Assembly: GCA_010645155.1 (NCBI GenBank) | Contig: CM021322.1 | Span: 2,140,745-2,204,744, forward strand | DNA: 64,000 nt | DNA from: Tigriopus japonicus | Lineage: Eukaryota > Arthropoda > Copepoda > Harpacticoida > Harpacticidae | Direction of reading: 5' to 3' | Shown: positions 24,198-35,807 of the stretch, in pieces | How positions within the stretch are numbered: position 1 is the stretch's first letter | Layout: each line of letters opens with the position of its first letter | The notes under the pieces: generated by a model | What the model was told of the DNA's origin: nothing | The model's input: the letters and a program-made list of their open reading frames with translations, nothing else | Databases searched by the model: none | Made by a program: the position numbers and the translations under genes

Positions 24198-25928
24198 TCA
24201 ACAGGGCAACACATCGGGGGAGATAAAGCTCGTCAACCTCTGAGAGGATCTTTGATTCTCCAGAGCTTCAAGCCTGGATAGAATGGCCTCTTGTTGTCTC
24301 CCGATGTCATCGACCAGGATTGAAAGACATCTCTTATCATCTTGCGAGGCTTGAATGAAGCCCGCAGCTTCTTTGACACATTTCAATTCACTTTCACCTT
24401 CTCTCAATCTCTGCTTAAGGTCATTGATCTCACCTTCCTTCTCAGCTTGAAGGGTTTGCAAAGCATTTCGCGAATTCACAAGAGACACTCGAAGTGCGTT
24501 CAACTCGAAAGAATATGAACTCTTTTGAGCTTCCATCCGTTGATTGGTTTCGCTAAGCTTCTGATCAAGCTCTTTCAGTTTGGTCTTCATCTTGGAGTTA
24601 TGCAATGCTCCGGTGAACTGTTGGATAAGACTGCGACTCTCCTCAGTTTTGGCACACTCTAAAGTTCTGAAGCTCTTCCGAAAGTCTTCTCTTTCTTTTC
24701 GAACGCGTTCCAATTGCTCCTGAATGGCTTCTTTTTGTTCCACAAGGTTCTCAATCCGGTCTTTGAGCTCTTGATTTTCCGCAGTCAAACTTTCCACTTT
24801 CGCTAAAAGCTCATTGTCACTCTCCAACATCTCCACGGCCAAATCGAATCGGGGACTGAGAGGCTCTCTCAAACGAACGACATTCTGCTCAGACATGGTT
24901 TTCTGATCCATGACTTGTTGCAGAAGCGAGTGTAAAACTGCTCGAAATTCATCTTTTTCTGAAGAGAAACTAGCTTTCTCAAAGGATAGCGACAACCTCT
25001 CCTCATCCAATCGATCTCGTTCAGTTTCAAACTCTTTTCTGATCCTGGCATTATTTTCACTCTCCAACAACACTTTCTCTTCCAAAATCTTGACCTTCTC
25101 TTCCAAAATGCAGTTACACACTTTCAACTCATTACTCTGTTTCGAAGCCTCTTCTTTGGCTTGACTAATGGTCAGTAGATTGTTCTGGGTTTTCTCTTGA
25201 CACTTCTGTAATTGGATAATCTGTTCTTCTTTGGATTCCAATCTGGAGTTCAGAGAATGGACTTGGTCTCTCAAAGTATGAAGCTGTACTAGCATGGCCT
25301 TTTTCTCGTCATCCATCTTGTCCAATTGAGCCACGCGATCTCGTTCGTCCATTCTCAAAAGATCTTCCATGTGTTTCTGCTCGGACATGAGCTTTTCTTC
25401 GTACAAGTTCTGGATATGAAGCACTCGTCGATTGAATTCATCCTCATGTCTCTTGTTGGTCTCCTTCATCAAGGCCAGGATCTCGGACTTGGAATCCAAA
25501 CTAGCATCCCGCACTTCAAGGAGTTGTCGCTGGATCTTTTTCAAATCCCGATGAACATCATCCACAATTGGAGGTGATTGATAGGAGCTCATAGCATCAA
25601 AGAGATTTCGTCGAACATGAGTCCGGGTTTGCCTCTCAACGGGAAATCCCTCGCCACAAGCCTCCAAAGTCAATGTCTCTTTAGCCAAAGGTGAATCCTT
25701 CAGCACTTGCTCAACACGGGTGCAGAAATGGGTGAAATCGAGCTCATCATGATCTTCCAATTGAAGGAGAGAGATGACTTGCTCGATTCCATTCGATGGA
25801 GACGGACTGGAAGATGAGGTCGAGAACTGGGCCGAAACACGTACAAGATCTTTGGCACAGATGAATCCTTTGTTCCCTACATCACATATTTGAAAAACCA
25901 TCGAAAGCTCTTCAAGACTTAAACCCAT
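24198..25928 (-). CDS. EF-hand plus long coiled-coil protein (ninein / Rab11-FIP-like layout)
   Basis: A single 576-residue open frame without introns. Residues 1-35 form a degenerate EF-hand: the loop begins Asp (QICDVGNKGFI), has Gly and Ile at positions 6 and 8, and ends in Asp, but positions 3 and 5 are not good Ca2+ ligands. A second EF-like helix (LDFTHFCTRVEQVL) follows at about 65-80. From about residue 125 to the end the protein is almost continuous coiled coil, rich in Glu, Lys, Gln and Leu heptads. This layout resembles ninein-type centrosomal proteins and Rab11-FIP3/4, but I see no Rab11-binding C-terminal motif, so no symbol is given. It probably acts as a dimeric scaffold or adaptor. 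It is convergent with glyceroporin 2 (79 bp between stops) and divergent from the GGT gene (575 bp between starts). Confidence 0.85.
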   Translation of the reverse strand: MGLSLEELSMVFQICDVGNKGFICAKDLVRVSAQFSTSSSSPSPSNGIEQVISLLQLEDHDELDFTHFCTRVEQVLKDSPLAKETLTLEACGEGFPVERQTRTHVRRNLFDAMSSYQSPPIVDDVHRDLKKIQRQLLEVRDASLDSKSEILALMKETNKRHEDEFNRRVLHIQNLYEEKLMSEQKHMEDLLRMDERDRVAQLDKMDDEKKAMLVQLHTLRDQVHSLNSRLESKEEQIIQLQKCQEKTQNNLLTISQAKEEASKQSNELKVCNCILEEKVKILEEKVLLESENNARIRKEFETERDRLDEERLSLSFEKASFSSEKDEFRAVLHSLLQQVMDQKTMSEQNVVRLREPLSPRFDLAVEMLESDNELLAKVESLTAENQELKDRIENLVEQKEAIQEQLERVRKEREDFRKSFRTLECAKTEESRSLIQQFTGALHNSKMKTKLKELDQKLSETNQRMEAQKSSYSFELNALRVSLVNSRNALQTLQAEKEGEINDLKQRLREGESELKCVKEAAGFIQASQDDKRCLSILVDDIGRQQEAILSRLEALENQRSSQRLTSFISPDVLPC

Positions 25929-26339
25929 GATGACAATTCAACCACTAACCATACGTTAGATAAGGGCGTTATCAATGTTGTGTTCACAATTCACACCCAA
26001 GCTAACCGTCGCAATGTTTACAAGTACTTGCCAGCTGATTTGGGGCAAATCGCCCGGTCAGAGTGCTGGTCAAAGAGTCAGCTGAACACGTGTATCTTTC
26101 TAAATTCCCACGAAACTGAACGTTCTTTCTTTTGTAATCTTTTGATTAGTTCTGGTATCCCAATGTTTCCGACCTCCTTGAACGCTTTGGTTGGACCTGT
26201 TTGTGGAGGGAGCGGTTTCGCACATTAGTGGTTGGACTGGCGCCCATTTCTGAAATTTCATAAGTTTTGAGGTTTCGTCAAGGAAGCGGGAAATGGCCGA
26301 CACTTGTAGAGGGAATTTGAGCGGAATGTAGGCTATGGG

Positions 26340-26346
26340 TATAAAC
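26340..26346 (+). promoter_or_regulatory. TATA-like box before the first GGT exon
   Basis: TATAAAC lies about 160 bp before the preferred ATG. Several out-of-frame ATGs lie between, so the real start site could be further downstream. This is weak evidence on its own. Confidence 0.3.
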
Positions 26347-26503
26347 GAAACCATTGAAAATGTGAGCTATAATTATTCGAGGATCATGTGTTGGGTTGAT
26401 AATTTATGCGGTTAGGAATCAAAGTTAGAAATATCAAATGATAACATCGAGGGCGATAAGTAGACAAAATTGGGGACTTGTTAATAGTTATTCATTCCCA
26501 AAA

Positions 26504-29500
26504 ATGGCGAACGAGGAGAGTAGAAGACCCTCTTTTGTGTCTTTGAAAAGCTATGGCAGTACAGATTCCCAATCTTCCGTTGCTTTTTTGATACCTAAGC
26601 AGGTTGAGAAACGTCAGTCAAGTGTTCTGGAAGTGGATCAAACGGATACCAAAGCTAAAACATCTCGTAAGAATGGAAAAACATGTTGTGGGTAAGTTTT
26701 GATCCGACAAAAGGGACTACCTTTTTTATTTGAGATGGTCTTCGTAAATCAACGTGGACTCGTTTTGAATGTGTTGTCCCTTTGCTACAAGTGTATTTTT
26801 CAGCATTAAATCATTGTCGAACTTTGAATCGCTCTGAATAGTTTATGTTTGATTGCAAAAATGTTTATCCATGTCTATGCAACGATTAATAAATTTGAAA
26901 ACGCCCTGATAGTTTGATATTTGGGTTTCGAGGAACTGCGAGAGTTGGACGAGATTTTTTGAAAGGTTGCTCAAGTTGAACTTATGCAATGTTCCGAAAC
27001 GCTAATTTTTCTTGTTTCAGGAATTAGGAAAAAGAAAAATTGCATAGTTTTAGTTCATGGAGCCATAGTTCTTTCAAATTTTCTTAATGTTAAAAAATCC
27101 TACAATCAATTTTGTACTTCAAGACGTGACGAAATGACGATGGTGTAACGGTGTATTTAATTTTATGTTTAATGTTTTACTTTCCGTGTTATGATATTCG
27201 ACAAATGTTTGATATGAACAAGCTAGATATGTACTGTTGCTACCTAAATGTTAGTACAAGACTCAACCAGACTTGTCAGGTTGATAAAAAAAAGCTTGCT
27301 TAGCTTAGCTACTCATTTTCTCCTAAAATCCAGTCAATCTTATTTCTGACACCGTTAATCTCATGTCATCAAGTTTGCCATGAAACCAATATTTGTTTAA
27401 CAAATATAATCCGGTTCATTCTTCAGATAACTTTGGGGGTTTCCTAACACTTACTACAACGTGCATGATATTGGTCTGTTCTCTCACGGGCTTTTTGTTT
27501 TAGTTGTCTAGAAAAACGAGAAACGTCCTTGATTCACACCCTAGCGAAACTTTCTCGATATCATAATTAGAAAATTACTATTAAAATGTTGTCATAAAAA
27601 TTATTTCAATCATGGAAACTTAATGATTGCTCTAAGAACTATAAAGCCATTACATTTCAAAAATGCTGTAATTGTTACGACCCAGAAAGTAAAGAAGTAC
27701 TCGTTACTTCTCCAAGAATATATTTCTCTCTTCTATCGTTTGAAAGAGTCTAAAACTAAATTGTAAAAGACAAAAGTTCCAAAATATAAACAAACAATCA
27801 TTACCAAAATTTGAAGCGTGCCAATTATGATTTAATAATCTTTTTAAATGAAAACATAATTACATTTAGGTAACTATTGATTGATGTTTTGTTTTTTTGA
27901 CAAGAAATCGTAGCGAAGGGGTTGAACATCTACTTTCTAGTCGCCATAAACAGGGATATGCTTTTTAACAAGTTAAATGGCCGAACTTGCGATCATTGCC
28001 GAGGGTGAGCTAAAAATTATAGCTTGTTATTGGAGCAGCTCTCTGGGGATATTGCCGCTCAATTAACAAGCATTGATTTTTAATTCACCCCCGGGTATGA
28101 CCGCAGGTTCACCCGTTTAAGCTAAAAAAGCCGTGACTGCTGCATGTACGAGTAACTTAATACCGCAAGCCGCTTAGACTTGGGATTCGAAACAAGAGTA
28201 TTGTGGATAGTTGGCGAATACTCAACCCTAATGCAAGAAGCACTGGAATCATGGAGTGGGAGGCTAGTAATAAGAATAATGATTTCCAGTAAGAACAATT
28301 CAGTTACGTTCTTGTGCAAATGAGACCTTGCATATGTTGACAAGAATACGTATTTCAATTTTCAGCTCAATCGAACGTCGGAGACAAAAGTTATGCTCAT
28401 TCAAAGTTCAGTGCAAATCCTACCGAGAATGAATGAATAAACTCGCCCTTTTGTGGTAAAATGATTACCACAAAAGGGCTACTTTTGTGGTAATCGTTTT
28501 ACCACAAAAGGGCGAGTTTATTTATTCTCTGCTCTCTTCAGTACATAAGTTTGAGAAGGCATAACTTTTCACTCCGGCATTCGATTGGGCTGAAATTTGA
28601 AATACGTGTTCTTCTCAATGCAAGCCAGGTATCATTTGCAGAAGAACGCAAATGGTTCCTTTCTGCTGGAAATCATAATTCTCATTGCTAGCCTCCCACT
28701 CCATGATTTCCGTGCTTCTTGCCTAATGGTACGACTCCTTGCCTTCAACGAGTAAATATCGAATGAGTGAAAGAAACAAGGATATAACAAGGGAGTTGAA
28801 GTTAATGAAAGAGACAAAAAGTCAACTTTTTCGTTATGTTTTTACTTTTTCCCCTATAGATATAGTGGAAAAATGCCAAAAAAATCTGGGAAAAAGCGTA
28901 AAGAAGTTAATGAAATAGATGAAACTTGACGCTTTTATGGTGTATTTTTAACATGTGGGGCGCATTTTGAAGGCTATTTTGAATAAATGAATGTTTCATC
29001 CAGTCTTTTCCTACAGACAATTGCATTTCAAAAAATAGTAAATAGCAAAAATTTAAGTAGAAATTTGGAGTAGCTAAAATTTCTTAAAGAGGTGAAAATT
29101 TGAGGGTTTTTTTGTTGAAAACGTAGGAAAAGTTGAAAAAGAGCAAAATATCCGCGAAGCAAATGAAAATTCCAGAAAACTGCAAAACAGGTGGAAAAAA
29201 TGTAAAAAATGAGGAAAATCCCAATTTTTACTTTATTCAGAACTGGCCAAACGCCCAAAAATCCATGTAAGTGGTTCCTATTTACGAATATATTTGGAAG
29301 TAGAGCATTTGCTCTTCTGAAATACTAAATTGACTTGATGCTGAACACTTTAAATGATCCAGAAAATACAAAAAAAAACATTGACTCCATCTAATTCAAA
29401 TGTCATTCATTTTATCGGACAAATCGACTCAAGAAATGTTTCTTTTACCGATTTGTCTTCTTTATTCTATAAGATTAAGTTATTTTTGAGCAATTTTATT

Positions 29501-32500
29501 TAAGCGACAAATAAAAGCGACTTATTTTCAAAAAGGAATCCGTGAGTAACGCGTTTCTCCTTTCTGGAAAAGGAATGGGAACTGTAATCCGTTCCTTTTT
29601 TCGAGGAAGTGTTAAAACCCTGCATAATATAAACATTACTTGTGAGAATTCTCACACCTATTGTGTCGCTATACTGAAAAGTAGGGCCCAGAAATATATT
29701 TGTCGAAATCAAAGATTATATTTCTTGATTTCGTTGACTTGTAAGTACTTCCACTCTTTCAGAAAAAACAATCTGTTCCTTAGTACTGAGCTATTCCAAT
29801 TTATTATAAGTCTAGTATCAGATGGAGGAAAAGCAAGGGCAATATCTCTTGACGATAAAGTTAAACTCGTCTTGAAATTGTTTTAAAAATTGCGGCTCAA
29901 TATATTCAGATTTATTTATCTCTACATTTCGATTGTGTTTGAGTTTATTTATTAAGTTTTTTGTGTTTTGAAATAAATTTATACAAAAATCATAAATAAG
30001 AGGTAAAAATTAGCCAAAACACTCAAAATTGTTTTGACCACTGGATGACAATGATTGACAATTCTCCATTCACAAACGTCCAACTTGGTGCCCAAAACAA
30101 CACTCGTCCCAACTCCATGGGTTTCATCGAGGCTGAGAGATGGCACCACAACACTATAACTTAAAATTGGACATGTCAAATGTTAAAGCTTTGGCATTTT
30201 TTTATATTTTTGATTCAAAAGAAGAATGTGATTTTTTGTAAATTTTCCGTTAATCTTTTTCTGGACTCTGGTGATTACTGTAGTATTGTCTTTCCTTCGT
30301 TCATATAAATACATTTAATTACTTGTTCCTTTAAGGATTTTATGCAGTCTTCAAAAGAAGACTAATTTGGACCACCTAGTAACGGAAAAAAACTAACGTG
30401 ACACAATGTTATGATCAGTAACTTGGTTCAAGTGTATTTTATTTATATTCTATGAGAATCAATGAAGGAAAGACGTGATGTGCAAGATCCAGTCATTTTA
30501 TCTTCAGGAAGACATTAACCTTACGTTTTGAAAGTTGAAAAGGTAGCATCTTGCTTGCTCTCGGTTTTTGTTAAAAAACAAAACAAATCAAAATGAGTGT
30601 TAATCAATTTTGACCAATGCACTTAGTTTTGTGTTAGAAAATGACATCGCCTTGAGAACAATGTCTTCAAGATGAACTGAAAAGCGAAGGGTTTGAAAAA
30701 AAATTCAAAAAGTGCCATTGAGGCCATGCCTAAATTTGAGTTTCTGAAGGCGTTTTTTGCGAATAATTCCTTTCAGAATTAAGTAGTTAGCATTCGACTT
30801 GAGACGCAAACAATAAGAACTGAAAAGTACATTTTTGTTCATAGTTCCAAAAAATAATAAAAATGCAAAATGTTGCGTTCTGGTCTCGTCCAAGGTAACA
30901 AGAACCAGGTACAAGATCCTGGGGACTCTTGCCTCTTGAAATCTAGGTCGTTTCAGGCGAACTACCTAAGAAACATCAGCTGATGAATGAAAACACATGA
31001 AGCCTTGTCACATATTCAAACAAACAAGCAAGCTGTGGTACTCTGTGAGAACATGAAAAGAAGCATCATATTATCATTGACACCTAAAGGCAGTCGTCCA
31101 GAATTATGTCAACATTGAACGGCCGAAGTGATGACGCCAGACAAGACTATGAATACTTTCAATTGTTCGATCCGGATGATTCCGATTTGGACGAAGAGAT
31201 GGATCCCGATGTGAAAACTTTGCTTCAAGAGTCCGTTCGACAGCGATCATATCTTGTGAGGGATCAAAATGAAGCAACACGTTTTAACCTCGTCAAATTG
31301 TGCCGAAGGTATTATTTGACAAAACAAAAATGCTGGTGTTATTAAAAAACATGCAAAATCATTGCAGCAGGGCTCCCATTTATGAAATACTAATTTGTGA
31401 CATAGACAGTACTTGTATCGACATGTAAATAATGCAGCATAGAGTTAAATTACAAGTTAACAGTTGACTTTCTCTAAGTCAAGCATTTAAAATGCTAGAA
31501 AGAAGCATTTAGGAGCAATTATTTTAAGTAGCCAAAAGATGCATTAGAATAGACACGTGAAATCGACGCATCAGCGATTTAATTCCCTGAGTGAAGTGGT
31601 CGAATTGTTTCAGTTTCGTTTCAACGTTCTTTTGTTTAAAGAGCACATATTATTCAAGGTTGGAACGTGTGGCGACTCCATATGTCATGCTTGTCCAATA
31701 ATGAATATTCAGATTTATTTATGCTGCGATTAGGAAATAGATCGCGAGGACACTTGATTCTTTCTTTCTCAGTGTGTTAAGGCCTTCGATCCCAGGAACA
31801 ATCTCCTACTTTCATCTTCCTTGACGAAATCTCAGTAGATAGTTGGTGAGTTGTAGGTGACATTACGAGTTATCAATTTTAAGATCCAAGCCTCAATTTT
31901 GACAAGTCTTGGATAAGGATAGCTCTAAAACCAAGACACTTTGGCCGTCTCTTGTATCCCTCTAGTAACGGCTTCAAAAGCTTTGATTGAACGTTTCTAT
32001 ACTGATAGAAATTCAACTTGTCTACAATTCTTCAGTTTTTCATCAGAATCATAATTCTTTATTAATTACCACTCAATGAGGCAATTCAAATCAGACCTTA
32101 AAGCAACTTGTCAAGTACTGAATTGCTATTATCTTGATCAATCTTTTTGAATGGGTCATGTAAAAAGTTGAGAGTATACGTAAAATACGTTTGGGTGATG
32201 TCCAAAGTCATGACGTAAAAATAAGGAGATAGTTAACGCCTAAATGTAATGTTCGCCCAACCGAATGCTCCTTATGCTCACAAGGTTACAAATAAAACGA
32301 CTGCCGAAAGGTCGATTTTTGAGCAAATTAAAAACTTTAAAAGGCTTATCGTTTCCGTTGATACATTTTATTGTCAAAACGTTAAATTCAAAATTCAGCA
32401 TTGAAAACTCTCTCAGAATCCCTCATTCAATTGAGTTGTTACAACTTTCACTTAAAACTATTCTTGTCATCACATCCTGTATTTAATGTCTTAATACTAA

Positions 32501-35500
32501 CTAAAAATGCAGCATTGTTTGTGACGAGACACTAACCAACGTGAGCATAACTTGAATATAGATTATTGATAATTGTTCCTAAGAATACAAAGACGCGAAA
32601 GAGATCATTTTCACCTTTAATGAAATAACCGATCATTTTGCAAAACAAAATTTGAAATGTGTTTGGATGCTTCTCTTGGAGGTTAACCCTGTACCAAATA
32701 TCTTATCTTCCCTCACCCTACTATTTATATGTACTTCTTGACCATAACAGTCAATACTGAAAGTAATTGAGATTTTTCTCATATAATTTACTATGACGTT
32801 TTAAACTACATTGTAAGTTGTGTGATTATTCATTTCATAGGTTTTTGAACAAATTTCCTTCATTATTCAATGGACCTTAAATAGAGAGCTTTTTTGTGCT
32901 TCTCTTGTGTTTTGCTCTCAAAATAGAAATGAACATAAGTTGGTGTTGAGAAAAGTTGCAATTGGAATGTTATTCAAATACGTTTTGAAAGTATTTGCAT
33001 TTGAACATTTAGGTTTGATTGATTTGATATTAATTGTTACAGGTCTGATTAGAGGAAGGAACACTTTATACCTATTTACTGTGCATTCTATTCTTATTTT
33101 TCGGGTCATTGATTTGGCAAAGTATTCTTAAATCCAGCTTTGATTGTGTGGCTATTGCTTTCGTCTGTAACATACGCAATAGAACTAAGAATATCTTCAG
33201 CAACGGAGTCCTTTACCCCAAACTATTTTATCACACACATGTTGACAAGCATCAGTTTTTCATTTCCAGGGTCAGTCTCAAGAAGTTCTTTTTGGTCATG
33301 GGGCTGGTGGCGACAATTTTGGTTGTGGCTGTAATCTGCGTGAGTCTTGGTCTAGGTGTGAGTGCCAGACCTAAAGAAGACTCGTTTGGACCTAGCCCCG
33401 TTGTTCCTCTCATCAGTGAGACCACCAAAGCCAAGCCTGGGCCGCCCATATCTTCGAGTATACTGGGCAACTATTCAACAGCCGCTGTTTCTGTGGATGG
33501 AAAACCTTGCGCAGATATTGGTTTGTAAGTACCAAAACCTTCCCTTTCAGTGATAACATGTTAACAAAATAAATGAATGGGCTCTATAGGAATGTTCTAA
33601 AAAGGAACGGAACGGCGGTAGATGCGGCCATTGCAGCCTTATTTTGCGATGGTTTGTACAGTGCACACAGTATGGGAATCGGCGGAGGGTTCCTCATGAC
33701 CATCTTCATAAAGAAAACCGGCGAGGTTGTCACGTTGAACGCGAGAGAAACTGCTCCGGAATTAGCTTACCAGGATATGTTCAATGGAAATCAAGCACTT
33801 GCCCAACGAGGTTAGTACAGCGAGGCTAGATTAAATCAAACGAATGTTATCGTCATGTTATATCCGGATTAGGTGCTCTGGCAGCCGCAGTTCCCGGTGA
33901 AGTGAAAGGTTATTGGGAAGCTAAGAAACGCTATGGTAACCCGGATGTGTCTTGGGCCAGCTTGATCCAACCCTCCATTGACATGTGCCGTCAAGGAGTT
34001 TACGTATCGTTTTCAGCAGCCAATGCTATGGCAGACCATCCGGAAAACGAACTGATCTTCCAAGATCCGGGGATGAAAAGCCGGTTTGTGAATCCAGCCA
34101 CGAACCAAACTTGGAAAGAAGGCGATTACTACAAGTGTGAAGACCTGGCTGAAACTTTGGAAAGGATTGCCACTCATGGAGCTGACGATTTTTACACGGG
34201 CGAAATCGCCAAAAACTTGGTCAAGGACATTCAATCTGCGGGTGGAATTATAACCTTGGACGACTTGAAGAACTATGAGTATGTTAACATCCTAGTTAAA
34301 AATGAAGGAGTGAAGATATAACATCCTGATCTCGTTTATCTAGGGTGCAATGGGAACCAGCCGTGAGCGTTAAAATTAGTGGCAATGTCTTCCATAGCGT
34401 TCCACCTCCTGGGAGTGGTTCCATTTTGGCCTACATAATGAATATCATGAGCTACTACAATATTTCCCCGAGTGATGACCAACCGTTATTTTACCACCGT
34501 TTGGCCGAGGCATTCAAATATGCTTACGCTCTGAGAACCAGGCTTGGAGATCCCTCGGATGAAGATATTTCTGAGGAAGTCCTTGGAGTGAGAAAATTGT
34601 TTTTTCTAATGCTGCATCAAAAAATCAAGGAATTCATTTTTCTTTCAGTTAGTTAAAAATATGACCTCAAACACGTGGGCCTTCGACTCATTTTCCAAAA
34701 TCAATGATTCCTTCACGTTAAATGACCCAAAATATTATGGAGCGGAATTTTCGATTCCGAATGATCACGGAACCGCTCATTGTTCTGTAGTGTCGCCAAA
34801 TGGAGATGCTGTGACTGTAACGAGTACCATCAATCTCCAGTAAGGAGCTTTTGAACGTGCAAGAAACATATTGTGCCATAGAATAGAAGTTTTGCTACGC
34901 TTTCAGTTATGGAGCCATGTTCCTGTCGCCATCAACTGGAATCATAATCAATGACGAAATGGATGATTTTTCGTACCCAAATATCACCAACAATTTTGGA
35001 GTCCCACCCTCACCAAATAATTTTGTCAAGCCAGGAAAACGCCCTTTGTCATCTATGGCTCCAGCAATTGTTACAGATGGCAAAGGAGACCTGAAGTTAG
35101 TCATTGGAGCGGCTGGGGGAACCAAAATCACAACATCAATTGCTTATGTAAGTCTCTGAGTAGGCCTAGTTGCAAGTGTTGGCGATTGCTAGAGCCTTTT
35201 GTGACTGTCGTAATAGTGAAAATTTCAAGCAAATTTCATTTTATGGAAATTAAGTTTTAAGTTGCGATTTACCGGGTTGAAAATTACATTTGTTTTTTTT
35301 CTTATTGGTCACTTTTTTAACCAAGAAATGAAATTCTAAATGCACACCCGAAAATGATACCAAGTGGAAGGGACTCACTCCATTTTGACAAAAATATGCA
35401 GCCAACATTCTAAAAAGCATGTTTTCCTACTTTTACAGACTTCGATTAGAAACCTGTGGTTTGAGGAGAACATCAAGGAAGCCATTGACTCTCGCAGAAT

Positions 35501-35765
35501 CCACCATCAGTTAGCACCAATGCAAGTGGATTATGAGGTTGGATTGGATGAGGTAAGACTCCAAACTTGCTCCAACGGTAATCAAGCATATTTTCAGCAA
35601 ACTGTCTTTATTCAGGATATTCCCACGTTTTTAATGGAACGAGGTCACAAACTTCGCGAGCAAAATGTGGGAGAGTCAGTTGTGTGTGGAATCACAAAGG
35701 AAGAAAATGGAAGACTACTCGCAAATGCAGATTTTAGGAAAGACGGAGGCGTGGCTGGCTTCTGA
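26504..35765 (+). CDS. Gamma-glutamyltransferase (glutathione hydrolase), type II membrane enzyme
   Basis: Cleaves the gamma-glutamyl bond of glutathione outside the cell. The exons are 26504-26691, 33270-33524, 33590-33810, 33873-34278, 34344-34587, 34649-34839, 34907-35147, 35439-35552 and 35616-35765 (669 aa). All junctions are GT-AG with matching phases. The order is cytosolic N-terminus, membrane anchor at about residues 69-93 (FFLVMGLVATILVV), then the ectodomain. Recognisable GGT blocks are NGTAVDAAIAAL, HSMGIGGGFLMTI, LNARETAP, NEMDDFSYP, GVPPSPNNF, PLSSMAP and VIGAAGGTKITT. DHGTAHCSVV contains the catalytic Thr (residue 480), where autoproteolysis separates large and small subunits. 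The protein ends normally in GGVAGF. The ATG at 26504 (AAAAATGG) was preferred over the in-frame ATG at 26438, which would add 22 residues. Exon 31102/31106-31308 is an alternative or additional N-terminal exon. The eight common exons are split by short introns except the seventh (35148-35438). Confidence 0.95.
27973..28190 (-). repeat. SINE-like repeat copy, head-to-head inverted, in GGT intron 1
   Basis: Read on the minus strand, 28045-28190 matches the unit at about 37365-37515 closely. Shared blocks include GGTATTAAGTTAC, CAGTCACGGC, GGCAATATCCCC and AATGCTTGTT. A second partial copy in opposite orientation (27973-28045) makes a local inverted repeat with arms of about 70 bp. Confidence 0.75.
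28233..28722. repeat. 490-bp imperfect palindrome (foldback element)
   Basis: The left arm 28233-28476 and right arm 28482-28722 are inverted copies at high identity; GGAGTGGGAGGCTAG at about 28252-28266 pairs with CTAGCCTCCCACTCC at 28688-28702. The innermost 75 bp are almost perfect, with arms starting ACTCGCCCTTTTGTGG at 28441. Each inner arm is itself a small palindrome (CTTTTGTGGTA facing TACCACAAAAG), so the motif occurs four times. No target-site duplication was identified. The structure would form a very stable hairpin in intronic RNA. Confidence 0.9.
31102..31308 (+). CDS. Alternative N-terminal exon (1b) of the GGT gene
   Basis: ATG at 31106, with an in-frame TAA at 31085, opens 67 codons plus two bases to a donor AAG|GTATTA at 31309. 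The phase-2 end matches the common exon at 33270 and yields Arg-Arg just before the membrane anchor, giving a 674-residue enzyme. The encoded tail is strongly acidic and carries YFQL (YxxPhi) and DVKTLL (DxxxLL), two classic sorting patterns; exon 1a lacks these and ends in Cys-Cys near the membrane. An AG at 31100-31101 would also let exon 1a splice into this exon in frame. Exon identity is inferred from frame, phase and position. Confidence 0.7.
31309..33269. other. GGT intron before the membrane-anchor exon
   Basis: A 1.96-kb AT-rich intron ending in the acceptor CATTTCCAG (33261-33269). No gene or clear repeat was seen inside. Confidence 0.5.
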
Positions 35766-35807
35766 ACACGTGGGTCGGCAAAGCTACACAATGCATATTA
35801 TATTGTA

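Larger units (their letters stand above)
26692..31101. other. Long first intron of the GGT gene
   Basis: 4.4 kb of AT-rich intron without a supported gene. It contains the inverted SINE-like repeat (about 27973-28190) and the 490-bp palindrome (28233-28722), described separately. A-rich repeated motifs (GGAAAAAGT/GAAAAAATG-like) fill about 28860-29220. Confidence 0.6.

Noticed and set aside
24198..25928. Naming the coiled-coil gene as a Rab11-FIP or ninein orthologue
   Set aside because: The EF-hand plus coiled-coil layout fits, but the defining C-terminal Rab11-binding motif is absent and coiled coils give misleading similarity, so only a general call is made.
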